DNA of 64,000 nt from Bog-756 sp963831535. GTDB lineage: Bacteria > Actinomycetota > Acidimicrobiia > Acidimicrobiales > RAAP-2. Where the stretch lies: positions 372,001 to 436,000 of the forward strand of contig CAWHQP010000010.1 of assembly GCA_963831535.1 (NCBI GenBank). Direction: 5' to 3'. The first letter of the stretch is position 1. Each line of letters opens with the position of its first letter. The notes under the pieces were generated by a model. It did not search any database. It had not been told where the DNA came from and saw only the letters and a program-made list of their open reading frames with translations. Positions 1 to 9,782 of this stretch are shown here, one piece after another. The translations under genes and the position numbers were made by a program.

Positions 1-645
1 GGTAAATCCCTCCCTAACAAACTGTTCCGGGATCCGATAATCGATGCTTCCGGTCGCCTGAAGCCCGATAACATCCCAGTTATCGAGCAACTCGGCCTTC
101 TCAGTTGGCACTGCGCAGCAGATGATGTTGGGGAGTCCTGATTCGAGTCGAACGGGCTTGCCGGTGTCGTCCACCTCGCGGGTCCCGCCCAACGTCCAAC
201 CTGCGTGGGCGATCCCACTACCGAACCCGTAACTGCCGCTGATGGTGTACCCACCAGGAGCAGCGGTTGCTGTGCCCCTTGGGGCACCTGCCTGTCCGGC
301 GCCCAACGCGCGAGGGTCTTCGAAAATCTCGGCCACGGCAGCGTCATCGAGAAACGCGCCCATCATTGCTGCACTCGCGGAACCAGCCATGAATGTCCAT
401 CCCGCTGAGCCGTCAGCGTAAGAAATCTCTTCGATGACCTCAAAGGCCGTCGTACAATCCACCTCTCCACCGCCGAGCGAGGATGGGACCTGCATGTAGT
501 ACAGACCTGAGTCATGGAATTCGGCGATCACGGCATCAACGACGTTCCCTCGGGCCAGTCCGTCAGCGACTCTGCCCTCGATTAATGGGCGCAGACTTTG
601 AGCCGCTTTCCTATAGTCAATTGCCTGTTCTACTGTCAGTCCCAT
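1..645 (-). CDS. Flavin-dependent oxygenase of the acyl-CoA dehydrogenase fold, HsaA-like (N-terminal 215 aa, cut by window edge)
   Basis: The frame is open from an ATG at 645 to base 1, so the C-terminus lies outside. The visible 215 residues have the N-terminal helical and middle beta-domain pattern of the acyl-CoA dehydrogenase superfamily, with the signature ADGSAGWTFMAGSASA near residues 75-90. That is typical of oxygenase components such as HsaA, HpaB-like or DszC-like proteins, which use reduced FMN/FAD supplied by a separate reductase, rather than of dehydrogenases. A candidate reductase lies at 16549-17043. GAGG about 9 bases upstream supports the start. Substrate is unknown; a ring hydroxylation in a sterol- or aromatic-like pathway is inferred from neighbours. 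Confidence 0.7.
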   Translation of the reverse strand, partial: MGLTVEQAIDYRKAAQSLRPLIEGRVADGLARGNVVDAVIAEFHDSGLYYMQVPSSLGGGEVDCTTAFEVIEEISYADGSAGWTFMAGSASAAMMGAFLDDAAVAEIFEDPRALGAGQAGAPRGTATAAPGGYTISGSYGFGSGIAHAGWTLGGTREVDDTGKPVRLESGLPNIICCAVPTEKAELLDNWDVIGLQATGSIDYRIPEQFVREGFT

Positions 646-718
646 TGAGAATGCCTCGTTTCTTTCGGAATACTGATCGACCGTGGTTTGCGGTTCATGC
701 GTTCCGTACTCTGCTCAT

Positions 719-1900
719 CTACACGTTGCGGGGAGTCGCAGACCATGGGGTGTCGTTAGGCAGCGACGGTTCCCGGGGTAGGCCGAGAACACGTTCTCCC
801 ACGATGCTTCGAAGCACGTCGGATGTGCCGCCCTCAATCGTGTTTGCCTGGGCCCGAAGAAATCCTTTGACCAAGCCTGGCATTGCCATGTCGTCGGTGC
901 GCCATGCGGTGGCTTGCGTAGAGCGCAGGCCGATCGCCGTCTCCTGCAGTCGTCGGTTGTAGGACGTCTGCATTAGCTTCGTAACAGTTGGGTCAGGCCC
1001 TGGCCTACCAAGCCGACGTGCTGCCGCAGCCCGGCCATTCGTCCAGCGGATGATGCGGCCCTCGGTGAACCGCCGGACAAGTTCATCACGCTGGTGGCCC
1101 GAAACTCCATCCGCCGAGGCGATCAGCTTGTCCACCCTGGATCCGCCGACGCTCCCCGAGCCCGCACCCTCGCCAGAGTGGATGAGGCGCTCGCTCGTGA
1201 GCGTGGTCTTGGCTGCGTTCCAGCCTGAGCCCTCTGGTCCGACGCGATCGCTATCCGACACGACAACGTCAGTCAAGAACACTTCGTTGAACTCCGCTTC
1301 GCCGGTCATTTGCACCAAAGGCCTTACCTCTATTCCTGGGGAGTGGAGGTCAACCAGAAAGTAGGTAATCCCCTGGTGCTTCGGCACGTCGGGATCAGTG
1401 CGGGCAAGGAGCATCCCGACAGAGGCAACATGGGCCAAGCTCGTCCACACCTTCTGTCCGTTGACGATCCAGTGATCACCATCTCGGACTGCTCGGGTTC
1501 CAAGGCTTGCGAGGTCGGACCCCGCCGATGGCTCGCTGAACAGCTGACACCAGATGTCTTCCCCCACAAAGGCGCGTCGGTAGTAGCGCGACCACTGGGC
1601 CTCCGTCCCGTGTTTCCTTAAGGTAGGTATCCCGAGACCGACAGCAAGGGGATTCGCTCCGAGGGCGCTCTTTGCACCTGCGTCTCGCAAGTCCTGATCA
1701 ACGAGTGCCTGGAGCGACCTCGCAGCACCTAGCCCGCCGTATCCAACTGGATGGTCAACAAAAGCCAAACCGGCGTCGAACTGTGCGCCGAGAAACTCCG
1801 AGAGCGACACGCTGCGCGGATCGACCCGGAGCAACTCCTTTACCCGCTCCTGTATCTCTGCCGGTCCTACTTCTTGAGACGTCGCTGGACCCGAACTCAT
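719..1900 (-). CDS. Acyl-CoA dehydrogenase
   Basis: This is a 393-aa flavoprotein of normal length for the family that oxidises an acyl-CoA thioester to the enoyl-CoA. FAD/substrate-loop signatures are seen: the segment QLFSEPSAGSDLAS around residue 120, GQKVWTS around residue 150, and the C-terminal IEGGTSDVLRSIVGER, whose Glu is in the position of the catalytic base in FadE-type enzymes. The ATG at 1898-1900 overlaps the TGA of the upstream acyl-CoA synthetase (ATGA), so the two are probably translationally coupled. Its substrate is probably the CoA thioester made by that ligase (inference). Confidence 0.9.
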   Translation of the reverse strand: MSSGPATSQEVGPAEIQERVKELLRVDPRSVSLSEFLGAQFDAGLAFVDHPVGYGGLGAARSLQALVDQDLRDAGAKSALGANPLAVGLGIPTLRKHGTEAQWSRYYRRAFVGEDIWCQLFSEPSAGSDLASLGTRAVRDGDHWIVNGQKVWTSLAHVASVGMLLARTDPDVPKHQGITYFLVDLHSPGIEVRPLVQMTGEAEFNEVFLTDVVVSDSDRVGPEGSGWNAAKTTLTSERLIHSGEGAGSGSVGGSRVDKLIASADGVSGHQRDELVRRFTEGRIIRWTNGRAAAARRLGRPGPDPTVTKLMQTSYNRRLQETAIGLRSTQATAWRTDDMAMPGLVKGFLRAQANTIEGGTSDVLRSIVGERVLGLPREPSLPNDTPWSATPRNV

Positions 1901-3500
1901 CGGCTTAACCCGCTGGCTGCAGTATCACCGGCAGGCTGTTGACTCCACTGGCGCAGCACGGAAGGCTTGTCGATTTTCCCCGTCGGAGTGACTGGAAGAG
2001 GATCGGTCCTAATCCACCACTTGGACGGAATCTCGAAGTGTGCGATCACACCCTCCAAGTGTTTACGCAACTCTGTCGAACTGAGTTGACTGTCCTCCTT
2101 CTGTTGCACAACAGCTCCTACCTCCTCGCCCAAGTCGCCATGAGGCAGACCAACGACCGCCACTCCAGCAACACCGGCATGGGTCAGAAGGGCAGCTTCG
2201 ACGTGGGCACTGGCAATATTCTCCCCCCCCGAATGATGATGTCCTTGGTTCGATCAACGACATAAAGAAAGCCGTCGTCATCGAGATACCCGACGTCTCC
2301 TGTGTGAAGCCAGCCCTCGTGGTCGATGGGGGACTCTTCGGTATTCCAATAGCCGGACATCAAGCTGGCTGAGCGGATCATAATTTCACCTGGAGAGCCA
2401 GCAGGTTCGTCGATCAGCAGCTCGACCGAGGGAAGGGGACGTCCGGATGTTCCCGGATGCGACAGGACATCAGCCCCGCTCGCGGAGGCAATAATGCCGG
2501 CAGCCTCCGATAGTCCATAGTTCGTCGTGATTCGCTGCTCGGCTCGAGGGAAAGCATCGGCTGCACGCTTCAGCACCACAGGCGGAAGTGGGGCACCTCC
2601 AACTCCCACAGACTTGACGCTCGAGAGATCGTAGGAATCGAGGTTTGGTGAGTTGACCACCCGACTGATCATGGTGGGCACCCCCGACCACACCGTAACG
2701 TGGTGCTCTTGGATGAGATCAAGAATTTGTTGTGGGTCAAACCGACCTTGGGTCAAAATCAAGGTCGTGTCAGTCATCATGGCGGTGAGCACAGCGTTGA
2801 CGCCGCCGATATGAAACAGGGGCGTCGAGAGCAAGATGCGCGTGGACGTCGCTGCTTGATTCGTTGGACTCGGAAGTCTTCCGGTGAGAACAAGAAAGCC
2901 CTGAAGAGTAGCGATCAAGCTCCGATGTGACAGCATCGCCCCCTTGGCCAGCCCGGTAGTCCCTGAGGTAAAGAGGATGATGGCTGTCGCGTCTTCGTCT
3001 TGGTAGCGCTCCGATGGGCTACCCGGGGCCGGAGCTTGCGGCAACTCTCCAATGGGCACCACTTGCCAAGCACCAAGCCGGCCTTCGAACTGACTGTCGA
3101 TGATGACAAGCCGGGGTTGTGTTACGTCGAGGGCGCTTTCGATCTCCGACTGACTCCACCACGCGTTCCCGAGGACAACGACCGCACCAGAACAAATGAT
3201 CGACCAGAACGCGATGATCCAGTCGATGGAGTTGTTGGCCAGAAGCATGACGTGATCACCCGGGCCGACCCCAAGGGTCACAAGTCCATCAGCAGTTCGA
3301 CCGACATGGTCCTGGAACGAACGAAAGGATTCGCTCCGCTCGCCCGCAATCAAGAATGGAGAGTCTCCCCACTCGAGCGATTGGTCCAGCACAGCACTCA
3401 ACCCCCGAGGCCGTGGTTCGTAGACAAGGGCTTCGAATCCCCGTACTCGCCGCCTCACCAAGGTAGATCCCCAGTTCAGCGCCTTTGTTTCCATTACCAT
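1897..3500 (-). CDS. Fatty-acid/carboxylate--CoA ligase (AMP-forming), frame broken at a G8 run
   Basis: This ATP-dependent acyl-CoA synthetase is about 534 aa once the two frames are joined. The main frame starts at the ATG at 3500 behind GGAGAGGGGGG and shows the AMP-binding motif LFTSGTTGLAKGAMLSH, NYGLSEAAG, the GEIMIRS region, and HTGDVGYLDDDGF. At the hinge motif IIIRGG the frame is lost in a run of eight G (positions 2223-2230 on the plus strand read as C). Nine G would continue directly into ENIASAHVEAALL and the C-terminal domain ending in PTGKIDKP at about 1950, where Lys is the adenylation lysine. I treat this as one gene with a probable homopolymer error. It overlaps the next gene by ATGA. 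Confidence 0.85.
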
Positions 3501-3515
3501 GACCCCCCCTCTCCG

Positions 3516-3538
3516 GTGTAAGTGAGTGGTGACTACAC
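3516..3538. promoter_or_regulatory. Operator-like imperfect palindrome between divergent genes
   Basis: GTGTAAGT, eight spacer bases, then ACTACAC lies between the ligase start (3500) and the crotonase start (3571). The half-sites resemble the longer GTGTAA/TTACAC palindrome at 9684-9709, so a common TetR-type regulator of acyl-CoA catabolism is plausible (inference). Confidence 0.4.
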
Positions 3539-3570
3539 TATACCCCGAAGCCAACCGGAGGGAAATTGCC

Positions 3571-4428
3571 GTGACGTCAGAGCCTGAGTTGATCCTTGTT
3601 GACGAGCCCAGTGAAGGAATACTTCGTCTGACGCTGAATCGTCCAGAAAAGCGCAACGCAATGAACAATGAATTGAGAACGCAGCTCTTCGAACATCTGC
3701 GGGCCGGAGACGCAGCCCGGTCCACTCGGGTCATGATCATCCGGGGTCAAGGCTCGGCGTTCTGCTCTGGATACGACCTCGGACGTGGAAAGGACCGGAC
3801 CAGCGAACTCTCTCACCATGCGGCGCTCATCGACGGCTACTGGTCCCGGCACGTGGTGGAAGGATGGTTCGAGATGTGGGACTACGCCACACCGATTATC
3901 GCCCAAGTGCACGGCTGGTGCCTCGCTGGAGGAACTGAGCTAGCTACAGCATGTGATCTCGTCTACGTCGCGGACGATGCACAGATCGGTTATCCGGCCG
4001 TGCGACTCATCTCGCCACCCGACATGACGTGGCAGCCGTGGCTGATGGGTCTACGACCGGCGATGGAGGCACTCCTCACTGGGGACGCGCTGACAGGCAA
4101 CGAGTCGGTTGCAGCTGGATTCGCCAACAAATCATTTCCCATAGATCAGCTAGAATTAGGAGTTCTGCAGATTGCTCAGCGCGTCGCCCAAATACCCGCT
4201 GACATTCTGGCCTGCAACAAGCGGGCCATCCACCGATCGATGGAGGCCATGGGCATTAGGGACGGCATTAGGGCAGCCACAGATATTCAGGCCTTGGCTC
4301 TACGGACAAAGTCATCGGTGGCGTACCAGAAACAACTCTCTGAGAACGTGACCGAGGCCCTGAGTAAACGGGATGCACCGTTTGGTGACTACCGGACATC
4401 GAAAGGATCAGCCGAGCCGCATGACTAA
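3571..4428 (+). CDS. Enoyl-CoA hydratase/isomerase family protein (crotonase)
   Basis: This is a 285-aa crotonase-fold protein acting on acyl-CoA thioesters. Visible signatures are LNRPEKRNAMN near the N-terminus, the oxyanion-hole segments GSAFCSGYDLG and HGWCLAGGTELATACD, and DDAQIGYPAVRL. The usual acidic residues of hydratases are not both evident, so isomerase, hydratase or thioesterase-like activity cannot be separated. I chose the GTG at 3571 because GGAGGG lies 9 bases upstream; an open frame extends to 3526 but without a ribosome site. It is the only plus-strand gene in the left part of the catabolic cluster and is divergent from the ligase. Confidence 0.85.
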   Translation: MTSEPELILVDEPSEGILRLTLNRPEKRNAMNNELRTQLFEHLRAGDAARSTRVMIIRGQGSAFCSGYDLGRGKDRTSELSHHAALIDGYWSRHVVEGWFEMWDYATPIIAQVHGWCLAGGTELATACDLVYVADDAQIGYPAVRLISPPDMTWQPWLMGLRPAMEALLTGDALTGNESVAAGFANKSFPIDQLELGVLQIAQRVAQIPADILACNKRAIHRSMEAMGIRDGIRAATDIQALALRTKSSVAYQKQLSENVTEALSKRDAPFGDYRTSKGSAEPHD

Positions 4429-4546
4429 ACGAGCACGGTACAAGATGACAAAAGTGCCGAACTCATCGCACCGGCGAATCGGGACTCAAGTGTGCGGGAG
4501 GCTGCTGTCGAACCAAATTGAGTGGACAGATTGAGGGAAGGCTGAG

Positions 4547-5752
4547 TCAGGTCCGGCGTTGGCTTCCGAAGATGCCCACGAAACTCACGCAGTCCCCAGG
4601 TGGCCCACCCAAGTTCTGAGTCAGCGCGAGCTTCTGAGGGTCTGCGAGGATGCCGGGCACCTGCCGATCCCCAGCAAGGCCTCTCAACTGCAACCAGGCC
4701 TCAAAGATCATTCGAAGGCCCGACGCCCCAACAGGGTGGCCAAAGCTCTTGAGCCCACCGTCCGGGTTGATTGGGAGGGACCCGTCAAGGTCAAACTGAC
4801 CAGCAAGGACGTCCTTCCAGCCTGTGCCGGGGAGGGAAAACCCAAGGTCCTCCATCAGAATCAGTTCCGTAATGGTGAAGCAGTCGTGGACTTCTGCGAA
4901 TCCCAACTCTGAAAGTGGATCTGAAACTGACGCTTGTCGATACGCTTCCTGAGCGCTCCGAATCACTTCGGGAAAGGAAGCGTAGTCCCAGGTGTCGTCA
5001 GAGATCCCAGATCCTGGACCCGATACGAACGATAGGGCTTTCACGAAGATCGGGCTATCGGTATACCGGTATGCATCTTCAGCACGACAGATGACAGCGG
5101 CGGCCGCTCCGTCACTCACGCCTGAACAATCATGAATCCGCAACTCACCCGCCACGATTGGCGATGCGTTGACTGCCTCCTTGGTCACTCCTTTTTGGAA
5201 CTGGGCCCGCTCATTGAGCATCCCATTCTGATGATTCTTCCAGGCGATGTGGGTCATGGCCTCGCGCATCCCATCGGGAGACACTGACCATTTCTCAGCG
5301 TAAGCGGGTACAAGCATGCTGAAGAGGGCTGGCGCCGTAAAGTCCGACTGGGTGGCATCGCTTGGAGGATTCGTAATTGCAAGCCCCGAAAATCCGCCAT
5401 CCTTGAGCTTCTCAACGCCGACCGCAACGGCTAGGTCGCTTACGCCTGCAGCGACGGCGTAGCAGGCGGACCGAAATGCCTCGGAGCCGGTTGCACACAT
5501 GTTCTCGACTCTGGTCACTGGCTTGTAGTCGAGCTGGAGAGGCCTTGAGAGCATCATCCCGCTCGTGCCGGACCCATAGGTACCGAGCCAGAACGCATCG
5601 ACATCCTCAACCGAAATGCCTGCCGACTCCGCTGCCTCAACGGTTGCGTCGATCACAAGACTGTCGGTGCTCATCCCCCATTTTTCACCAAACGCTGTGC
5701 AGCCCATTCCGACGATGGCTACCCGATCACAGATGGTTCGCGATCCCGTCAC
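4547..5752 (-). CDS. Thiolase family protein, SCP-x/Ltp type (acetyl-CoA acetyltransferase or retro-aldolase)
   Basis: The 401-aa protein has the lipid-transfer-protein thiolase pattern: MCATGSEAF carries the nucleophilic Cys position, EVHDCFTITE and GGLKSFGHPVGASG hold the catalytic His residues. Ltp-type thiolases either cleave 3-ketoacyl-CoA or, when paired with a DUF35 OB-fold partner, act as retro-aldolases in sterol side-chain degradation. Here the gene immediately upstream encodes a zinc-ribbon/OB-fold domain and the two overlap (GTGA), so a two-protein complex is a reasonable inference. Confidence 0.85.
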   Translation of the reverse strand: MTGSRTICDRVAIVGMGCTAFGEKWGMSTDSLVIDATVEAAESAGISVEDVDAFWLGTYGSGTSGMMLSRPLQLDYKPVTRVENMCATGSEAFRSACYAVAAGVSDLAVAVGVEKLKDGGFSGLAITNPPSDATQSDFTAPALFSMLVPAYAEKWSVSPDGMREAMTHIAWKNHQNGMLNERAQFQKGVTKEAVNASPIVAGELRIHDCSGVSDGAAAAVICRAEDAYRYTDSPIFVKALSFVSGPGSGISDDTWDYASFPEVIRSAQEAYRQASVSDPLSELGFAEVHDCFTITELILMEDLGFSLPGTGWKDVLAGQFDLDGSLPINPDGGLKSFGHPVGASGLRMIFEAWLQLRGLAGDRQVPGILADPQKLALTQNLGGPPGDCVSFVGIFGSQRRT

Positions 5753-7180
5753 GGCTCATCCATTGGTCGAACTGGTGCGGCTTTCCAGAAGTAGTTCTTG
5801 GTATCGCCCGCGGTATAAAAACACCTGAAAGTCATCCTCATCGGGAGCCCACGATGTAGCTCGGCCGGGACGACATCGGTCAGCTCACAACGGAAACGCC
5901 CTCCCTCAGGAAAGTCCACAAGACCCATGACTGTCGGACCACCGGGACCTGGGCTGAGATAGTCCACTGTGTGCGTGAAAAGGAGACCCACTCGATCTGC
6001 CATCGGACAGGGCTCCATCTGGTCAAGCGAACGGCAGTGTCGACATCGACGAGCGGGTGGAAGGTGCACCGCTCCACAGACCATGCATTTCGAACCTATG
6101 AGCGCAAACTTCCAGCCCTCGTTGCGCAAACTCGGTGGGGCCGTGGGTGCTACTGGCAGCGGTCGCCTCGGAGGCTGAGGTTGAAGCCGACCGTTCCATT
6201 CAAGAAACTTCGAGTAGTCAAGTTCAACGGGCGGTGCGGAGAGACGAGCAGAAAGAGTCTGTCTAGTCGCAGCCTGAGCCTCGGGCAGTCGGTCGGTAGT
6301 GCGAAAGACCAGTGCATCAGCGCCATCGGCAACCGAAAGGCAAAGAATCACCTCTCCTGGCTTGGCTCGTTCAAGAGCCTCAATCAGTCCTAACGCCATA
6401 TCCGCAGTCCCAGTGTCCCCGATGCCCCCCGTGCGAAGGAGCCCCTCTGCCCGATCCGAGATGGACAGAGCGTTGCGGAGACCTTTGAACAACCTCGGCG
6501 GTGACCCGGAACTGACGAAGTGGTCGACTTGTGATCCTGTCAAGTTAGCCATCTTCAACGCTTCAGCAGCTGCCTCTTCGGCGATCAGCGCATAGGCGTA
6601 CTCCTGAAATCGTGGTTCCCACGATGAAGCGTTTGATGAGTTAGCCAGCCGCCAGTTGGCCATGACTTCAGCCGTACGGCTAGCCCGTCCCTCACAGACG
6701 GCGGCCGGCTTCTCACTGAATAGGATTGCCGCAGCGGCGTCACCCCCTGTGGCCTCGTCAGGCCCACCAGGAAGCCCATTGCGTGTGTCGCTGAAGACGA
6801 CAACCTGCGGCCCTGTTGAAGTCCACGCGGCAGGCGTCGTCGATTGCGGCCACCGCTGATCGCCGGGAACCGATCTGATCGACGGATCTAACCGTTGTGT
6901 CGAGTCGGAGAGCGGCATGGACTGTCGCCGCGTTCGTCTTCTCGAAATATGGCGGTGTGCTCGTTACAAGGACCAGTCCTGTCGGACCGGAGTCGCTGGA
7001 TGGCAGTGCGCGCGCCGCCTCAACCGCCATGGACACGGAGTCCTCGTCGAAGGATGCGACAGAGCGTAGACCCTCGACGTTCGGTGTTCCGAGAAACTGG
7101 GCTATTGACGACTTGCGAAGCGAGTAGTGCGGGACATAGGAGGACCAACCTTGGATCCCCATCAGGGTCGGACTGGTCAT
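5749..7180 (-). CDS. Ketoacyl-synthase III/HMG-CoA-synthase-like protein fused to a zinc-ribbon DUF35 OB-fold domain (one frame break)
   Basis: Two overlapping frames make one product of about 476 aa. The first, from the ATG at 7180 to about 6845, carries the beginning of a thiolase-fold domain (IQGWSSYVPHYSL, then SFDEDSVSMAVEAA). The second, from about 6845 down to 5749, continues with VVVFSDTRNG and GGDAAAAILFSE and ends in a rubredoxin-like zinc ribbon (CMVCGAV...CRHC, about 110 residues from the end) plus an OB-fold DUF35 domain. The fusion is typical of actinobacterial HMGS-like/OB proteins. It probably partners the Ltp-type thiolase downstream. The frame break near 6840 has no obvious homopolymer. 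Confidence 0.75.
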
Positions 7181-7284
7181 CCCTCGCTACTGCTGACGGC
7201 AGAGGACGAGCGCGACCTCAAGCCGCTGTCAGGGCGCGCAGCATTGCAACCGCAACTGGACATGGACGCAACCGAGGTCTTCAT

Positions 7285-8343
7285 TCAGCCGACTGCCCTG
7301 ACTTCGACTCTCGGCTCTTTGCGCCTGCCGAACCTCTCTGGATCGGCATCAGGGTAGAACTTTGTGCTCCAACTACGGAATTGTCGAAACGGCCCAACTT
7401 CGGGGGGCGCGAGCGGATTCGGTGTCCGGTACTCCATGTGCTCCCAAATCACCAGATCACGTTCGAACTGCTTGCAGGAATGCTTGAACCTTCGAATCGC
7501 ATCCTCGCTGGGTGACCCATCAACCATGTCAGAGTTTCGTACGATAACCGTCAACCGGCTGTCACAAGTATCAGCATCGATCGGCGTGAACGTCTGTAGC
7601 GTCAAGGACCCATCGATATCGAATCGACCCAACAAGTTTCCGAGCCCCCACGCCTCTGCGTCGATGTGACCCGTCACCGGTACGCCATCAGGTGTGAGCC
7701 AGGTTGACGACTTTCCCTCTCCAAACCGGATTTCGGTGCGAACCCGGAACACTGGACCTTCGGCCTCCACCCCTTGGAGAACGGGCACGCTGTTGGATCG
7801 GTGAACATACTTCTGGTGCGCCGGATCCACAAGATTCTCAGCTGCGTACTGCGGCTTCATATTGAGAGTCTCCCAGCGCGCTCGCAAATCATCTGCGACT
7901 GCATACTCATCAGCCCTGGAATACTCAGGGATGGAGATGGGATCCCATTTTGGACTTGAGCCGTCAGGCGAATACCAGGCGGACACAATGGTGGCCTCCT
8001 CGGTCACCGACCATTGATGAAGTCGTGTGCGATTCGGACCGTCCGCATAGGGCACCTCACAGTTACGGCCGTCAGAATCAAATCGCCAAGCATGGTACGG
8101 GCAGACAATGTCGGTTCCATCCACACGACCCCCATACCCGAGGTGGGCACCCATGTGAGGACAGTACGCACCGGTCAATCGCAACTCACCGGTCTCCAGG
8201 CGATAGAGCACGAGATCGGTGCCGAAGTACCGCAACGGTATGACCGCACCCGGCTCGATCTCATTGGACCAGGCCACTTGGTACCAACCTTCTGGAATAC
8301 CTTCGTACGGAAACTCCCGCTGATTTGAGCTGTCGATCGTCAT
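7285..8343 (-). CDS. Rieske 2Fe-2S ring-hydroxylating oxygenase, KshA-like
   Basis: This 352-aa oxygenase subunit has a Rieske centre with CPHMGAHL followed 17 residues later by CPYHAWRF (C-x-H...C-x2-H), and a mononuclear iron site in NLVDPAHQKYVH with His-His; the third ligand, Asp, is probably in the segment RDLVIWEH. Length and motifs fit KshA-type steroid 9-alpha-hydroxylase and related single-component oxygenases that need a separate reductase, which I do not see nearby. The start at 8343 (MTIDSS) is preferred; an alternative ATG or GTG lies four codons upstream. Substrate is unknown. Confidence 0.88.
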   Translation of the reverse strand: MTIDSSNQREFPYEGIPEGWYQVAWSNEIEPGAVIPLRYFGTDLVLYRLETGELRLTGAYCPHMGAHLGYGGRVDGTDIVCPYHAWRFDSDGRNCEVPYADGPNRTRLHQWSVTEEATIVSAWYSPDGSSPKWDPISIPEYSRADEYAVADDLRARWETLNMKPQYAAENLVDPAHQKYVHRSNSVPVLQGVEAEGPVFRVRTEIRFGEGKSSTWLTPDGVPVTGHIDAEAWGLGNLLGRFDIDGSLTLQTFTPIDADTCDSRLTVIVRNSDMVDGSPSEDAIRRFKHSCKQFERDLVIWEHMEYRTPNPLAPPEVGPFRQFRSWSTKFYPDADPERFGRRKEPRVEVRAVG

Positions 8344-8434
8344 GCTGAACACCACTCTCTCTGTGATCCCATCGCCAGGCCCGTGGGGCCGGTCCGCGGG
8401 CTACGCACCCTCGAACCGACCCCAACACCCCGAC

Positions 8435-9655
8435 CTACTTCACATTGACCAGGACGGATGCAAAGTTCGTACGGTTCTGTGGGTAAGTGAACTTCCCATT
8501 TTGGTACTTCACGATGAACGTCGTCGCGTTGCCGAGGGACACGAAGGCTGGATTACCCTTCGGAGCCTGAGACCGGCCGACGACCGACGGATAGCCAGGT
8601 ACATTGTTGAAGTTGTCCGTTTTCAACGCTTTGTTGAGTGATGACCGAGTGATATTGGATCCGAGCTTCTTTAGCGCTGCTTCAAATATCAAGCCAACCT
8701 GATATCCGTCGGCGCTGTTTGCATCCACCTCACTAGTATGGCCAGCGGCGGCCATTGCGCTTCGGTATGACTTGAGACTTGGATCGGTCGACTGGTTCAG
8801 GAAGTCAAACGTGGTGTACCAAGACACCCCTGTCTTGTTGATCGCCGGCAGAGTACCGCTGTAGAAGTCACCGGCGGAAGCGACAAATGGGCCGGAGTAG
8901 CCAGCAGTCTGCGCTGCCGAGATGAGGTTGGGGATATCGGTGGGCAGATGGCCCCAGAGGATGGCCTTCGCTCCTGCCGCCACGGCTTGGGTCATGGCAG
9001 GTACGAAATCGCTCTGCGTGAGTGGTTCCGGAATGACCGTGATCTTGGCCCCGCCGGCTGCAGCAGACGCCTTGGCGATCTGCTGTATCTGTTGTGTAGC
9101 GGCCTGATCGGCAACAATAAAGGCCATGTCCTTGATATGGAGCGTCTTGGCGAGATACTCGGGCATCGCCGCATATGTGGCCATGCCGGCTGGGATGGGA
9201 GCAAGCGCACTCTCGCTGTAGTCGCCGGGTGCGAAGGGGAATGCCGGGACATAGGCCAAACCGCTGGTTGCATACTGCGTCTCGGCTCCAGCGGTCACGA
9301 AGGCACTCGCACCCGTGACGCCCACAACCGAGGAGTTCTGAATCTGCTGCTGCGCGCAAGATTCGTTACCAGTGGCGTCCCCGCCGTCATTACACGTCTG
9401 GACTTTCACTGGTCGGCCGTTAATTCCGCCGTGAGCATTGAGCTGCTTTGCCCAAGCACTGAAGCCATCGTCAATGTCCTGGAACTCATAGCCATTGCCA
9501 GATTCAGAGGAGTTCGTGGCAAGGATGATGGGTTTCCCTGTAGCTGTACTGCCTGAACTGCTGGATGTCGCGCTCGCATTCGAACTGCTGCTACACGCAG
9601 CGAGTGCTCCTGCGAGCATGACGGTAATTCCCATTAGGGCAATCTTGCTCCGCAT
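8435..9655 (-). CDS. Branched-chain-amino-acid-type ABC transporter substrate-binding lipoprotein
   Basis: The 406-aa protein starts at MRSKIALMG with a hydrophobic signal ending in the lipobox LAAC, then a Ser/Thr-rich linker, so it should be a membrane-anchored exported lipoprotein. The rest is a type I periplasmic-binding fold of the LivJ/Peripla_BP_6 kind (GGINGRPVKV, a disulphide-type Cys pair in CNDGG and NESCAQQ, SADGYQVGLIFEAAL). A GGGGGG tract upstream serves as ribosome site. No permease or ATPase genes are adjacent. In such clusters this class often binds aromatic or acyl substrates rather than amino acids (inference). Confidence 0.88.
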   Translation of the reverse strand: MRSKIALMGITVMLAGALAACSSSSNASATSSSSGSTATGKPIILATNSSESGNGYEFQDIDDGFSAWAKQLNAHGGINGRPVKVQTCNDGGDATGNESCAQQQIQNSSVVGVTGASAFVTAGAETQYATSGLAYVPAFPFAPGDYSESALAPIPAGMATYAAMPEYLAKTLHIKDMAFIVADQAATQQIQQIAKASAAAGGAKITVIPEPLTQSDFVPAMTQAVAAGAKAILWGHLPTDIPNLISAAQTAGYSGPFVASAGDFYSGTLPAINKTGVSWYTTFDFLNQSTDPSLKSYRSAMAAAGHTSEVDANSADGYQVGLIFEAALKKLGSNITRSSLNKALKTDNFNNVPGYPSVVGRSQAPKGNPAFVSLGNATTFIVKYQNGKFTYPQNRTNFASVLVNVK

Positions 9656-9683
9656 TGTCCCCCCCAAAGGTGACGTTGGATTG

Positions 9684-9709
9684 GTGTAAGTAGTCACCTA
9701 CTGTTACAC
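9684..9709. promoter_or_regulatory. Palindromic operator-like site between divergent genes
   Basis: The ends GTGTAA and TTACAC are perfect inverted repeats, and the inner GTAG/CTAC pair extends the symmetry. The site sits 29 bases upstream of the solute-binding protein start and 74 bases before the LLM gene start. A related half-site (AGTAAGTAG) follows at about 9735. A TetR-type repressor is the most likely reader (inference). Confidence 0.45.
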
Positions 9710-9782
9710 GAGGAGAGCGCGTCGTCAAGTGTGATAGTAAGTAGTTGCTGTTTGTGCCCCACCGCTCTACCAGGGGAAGCTT

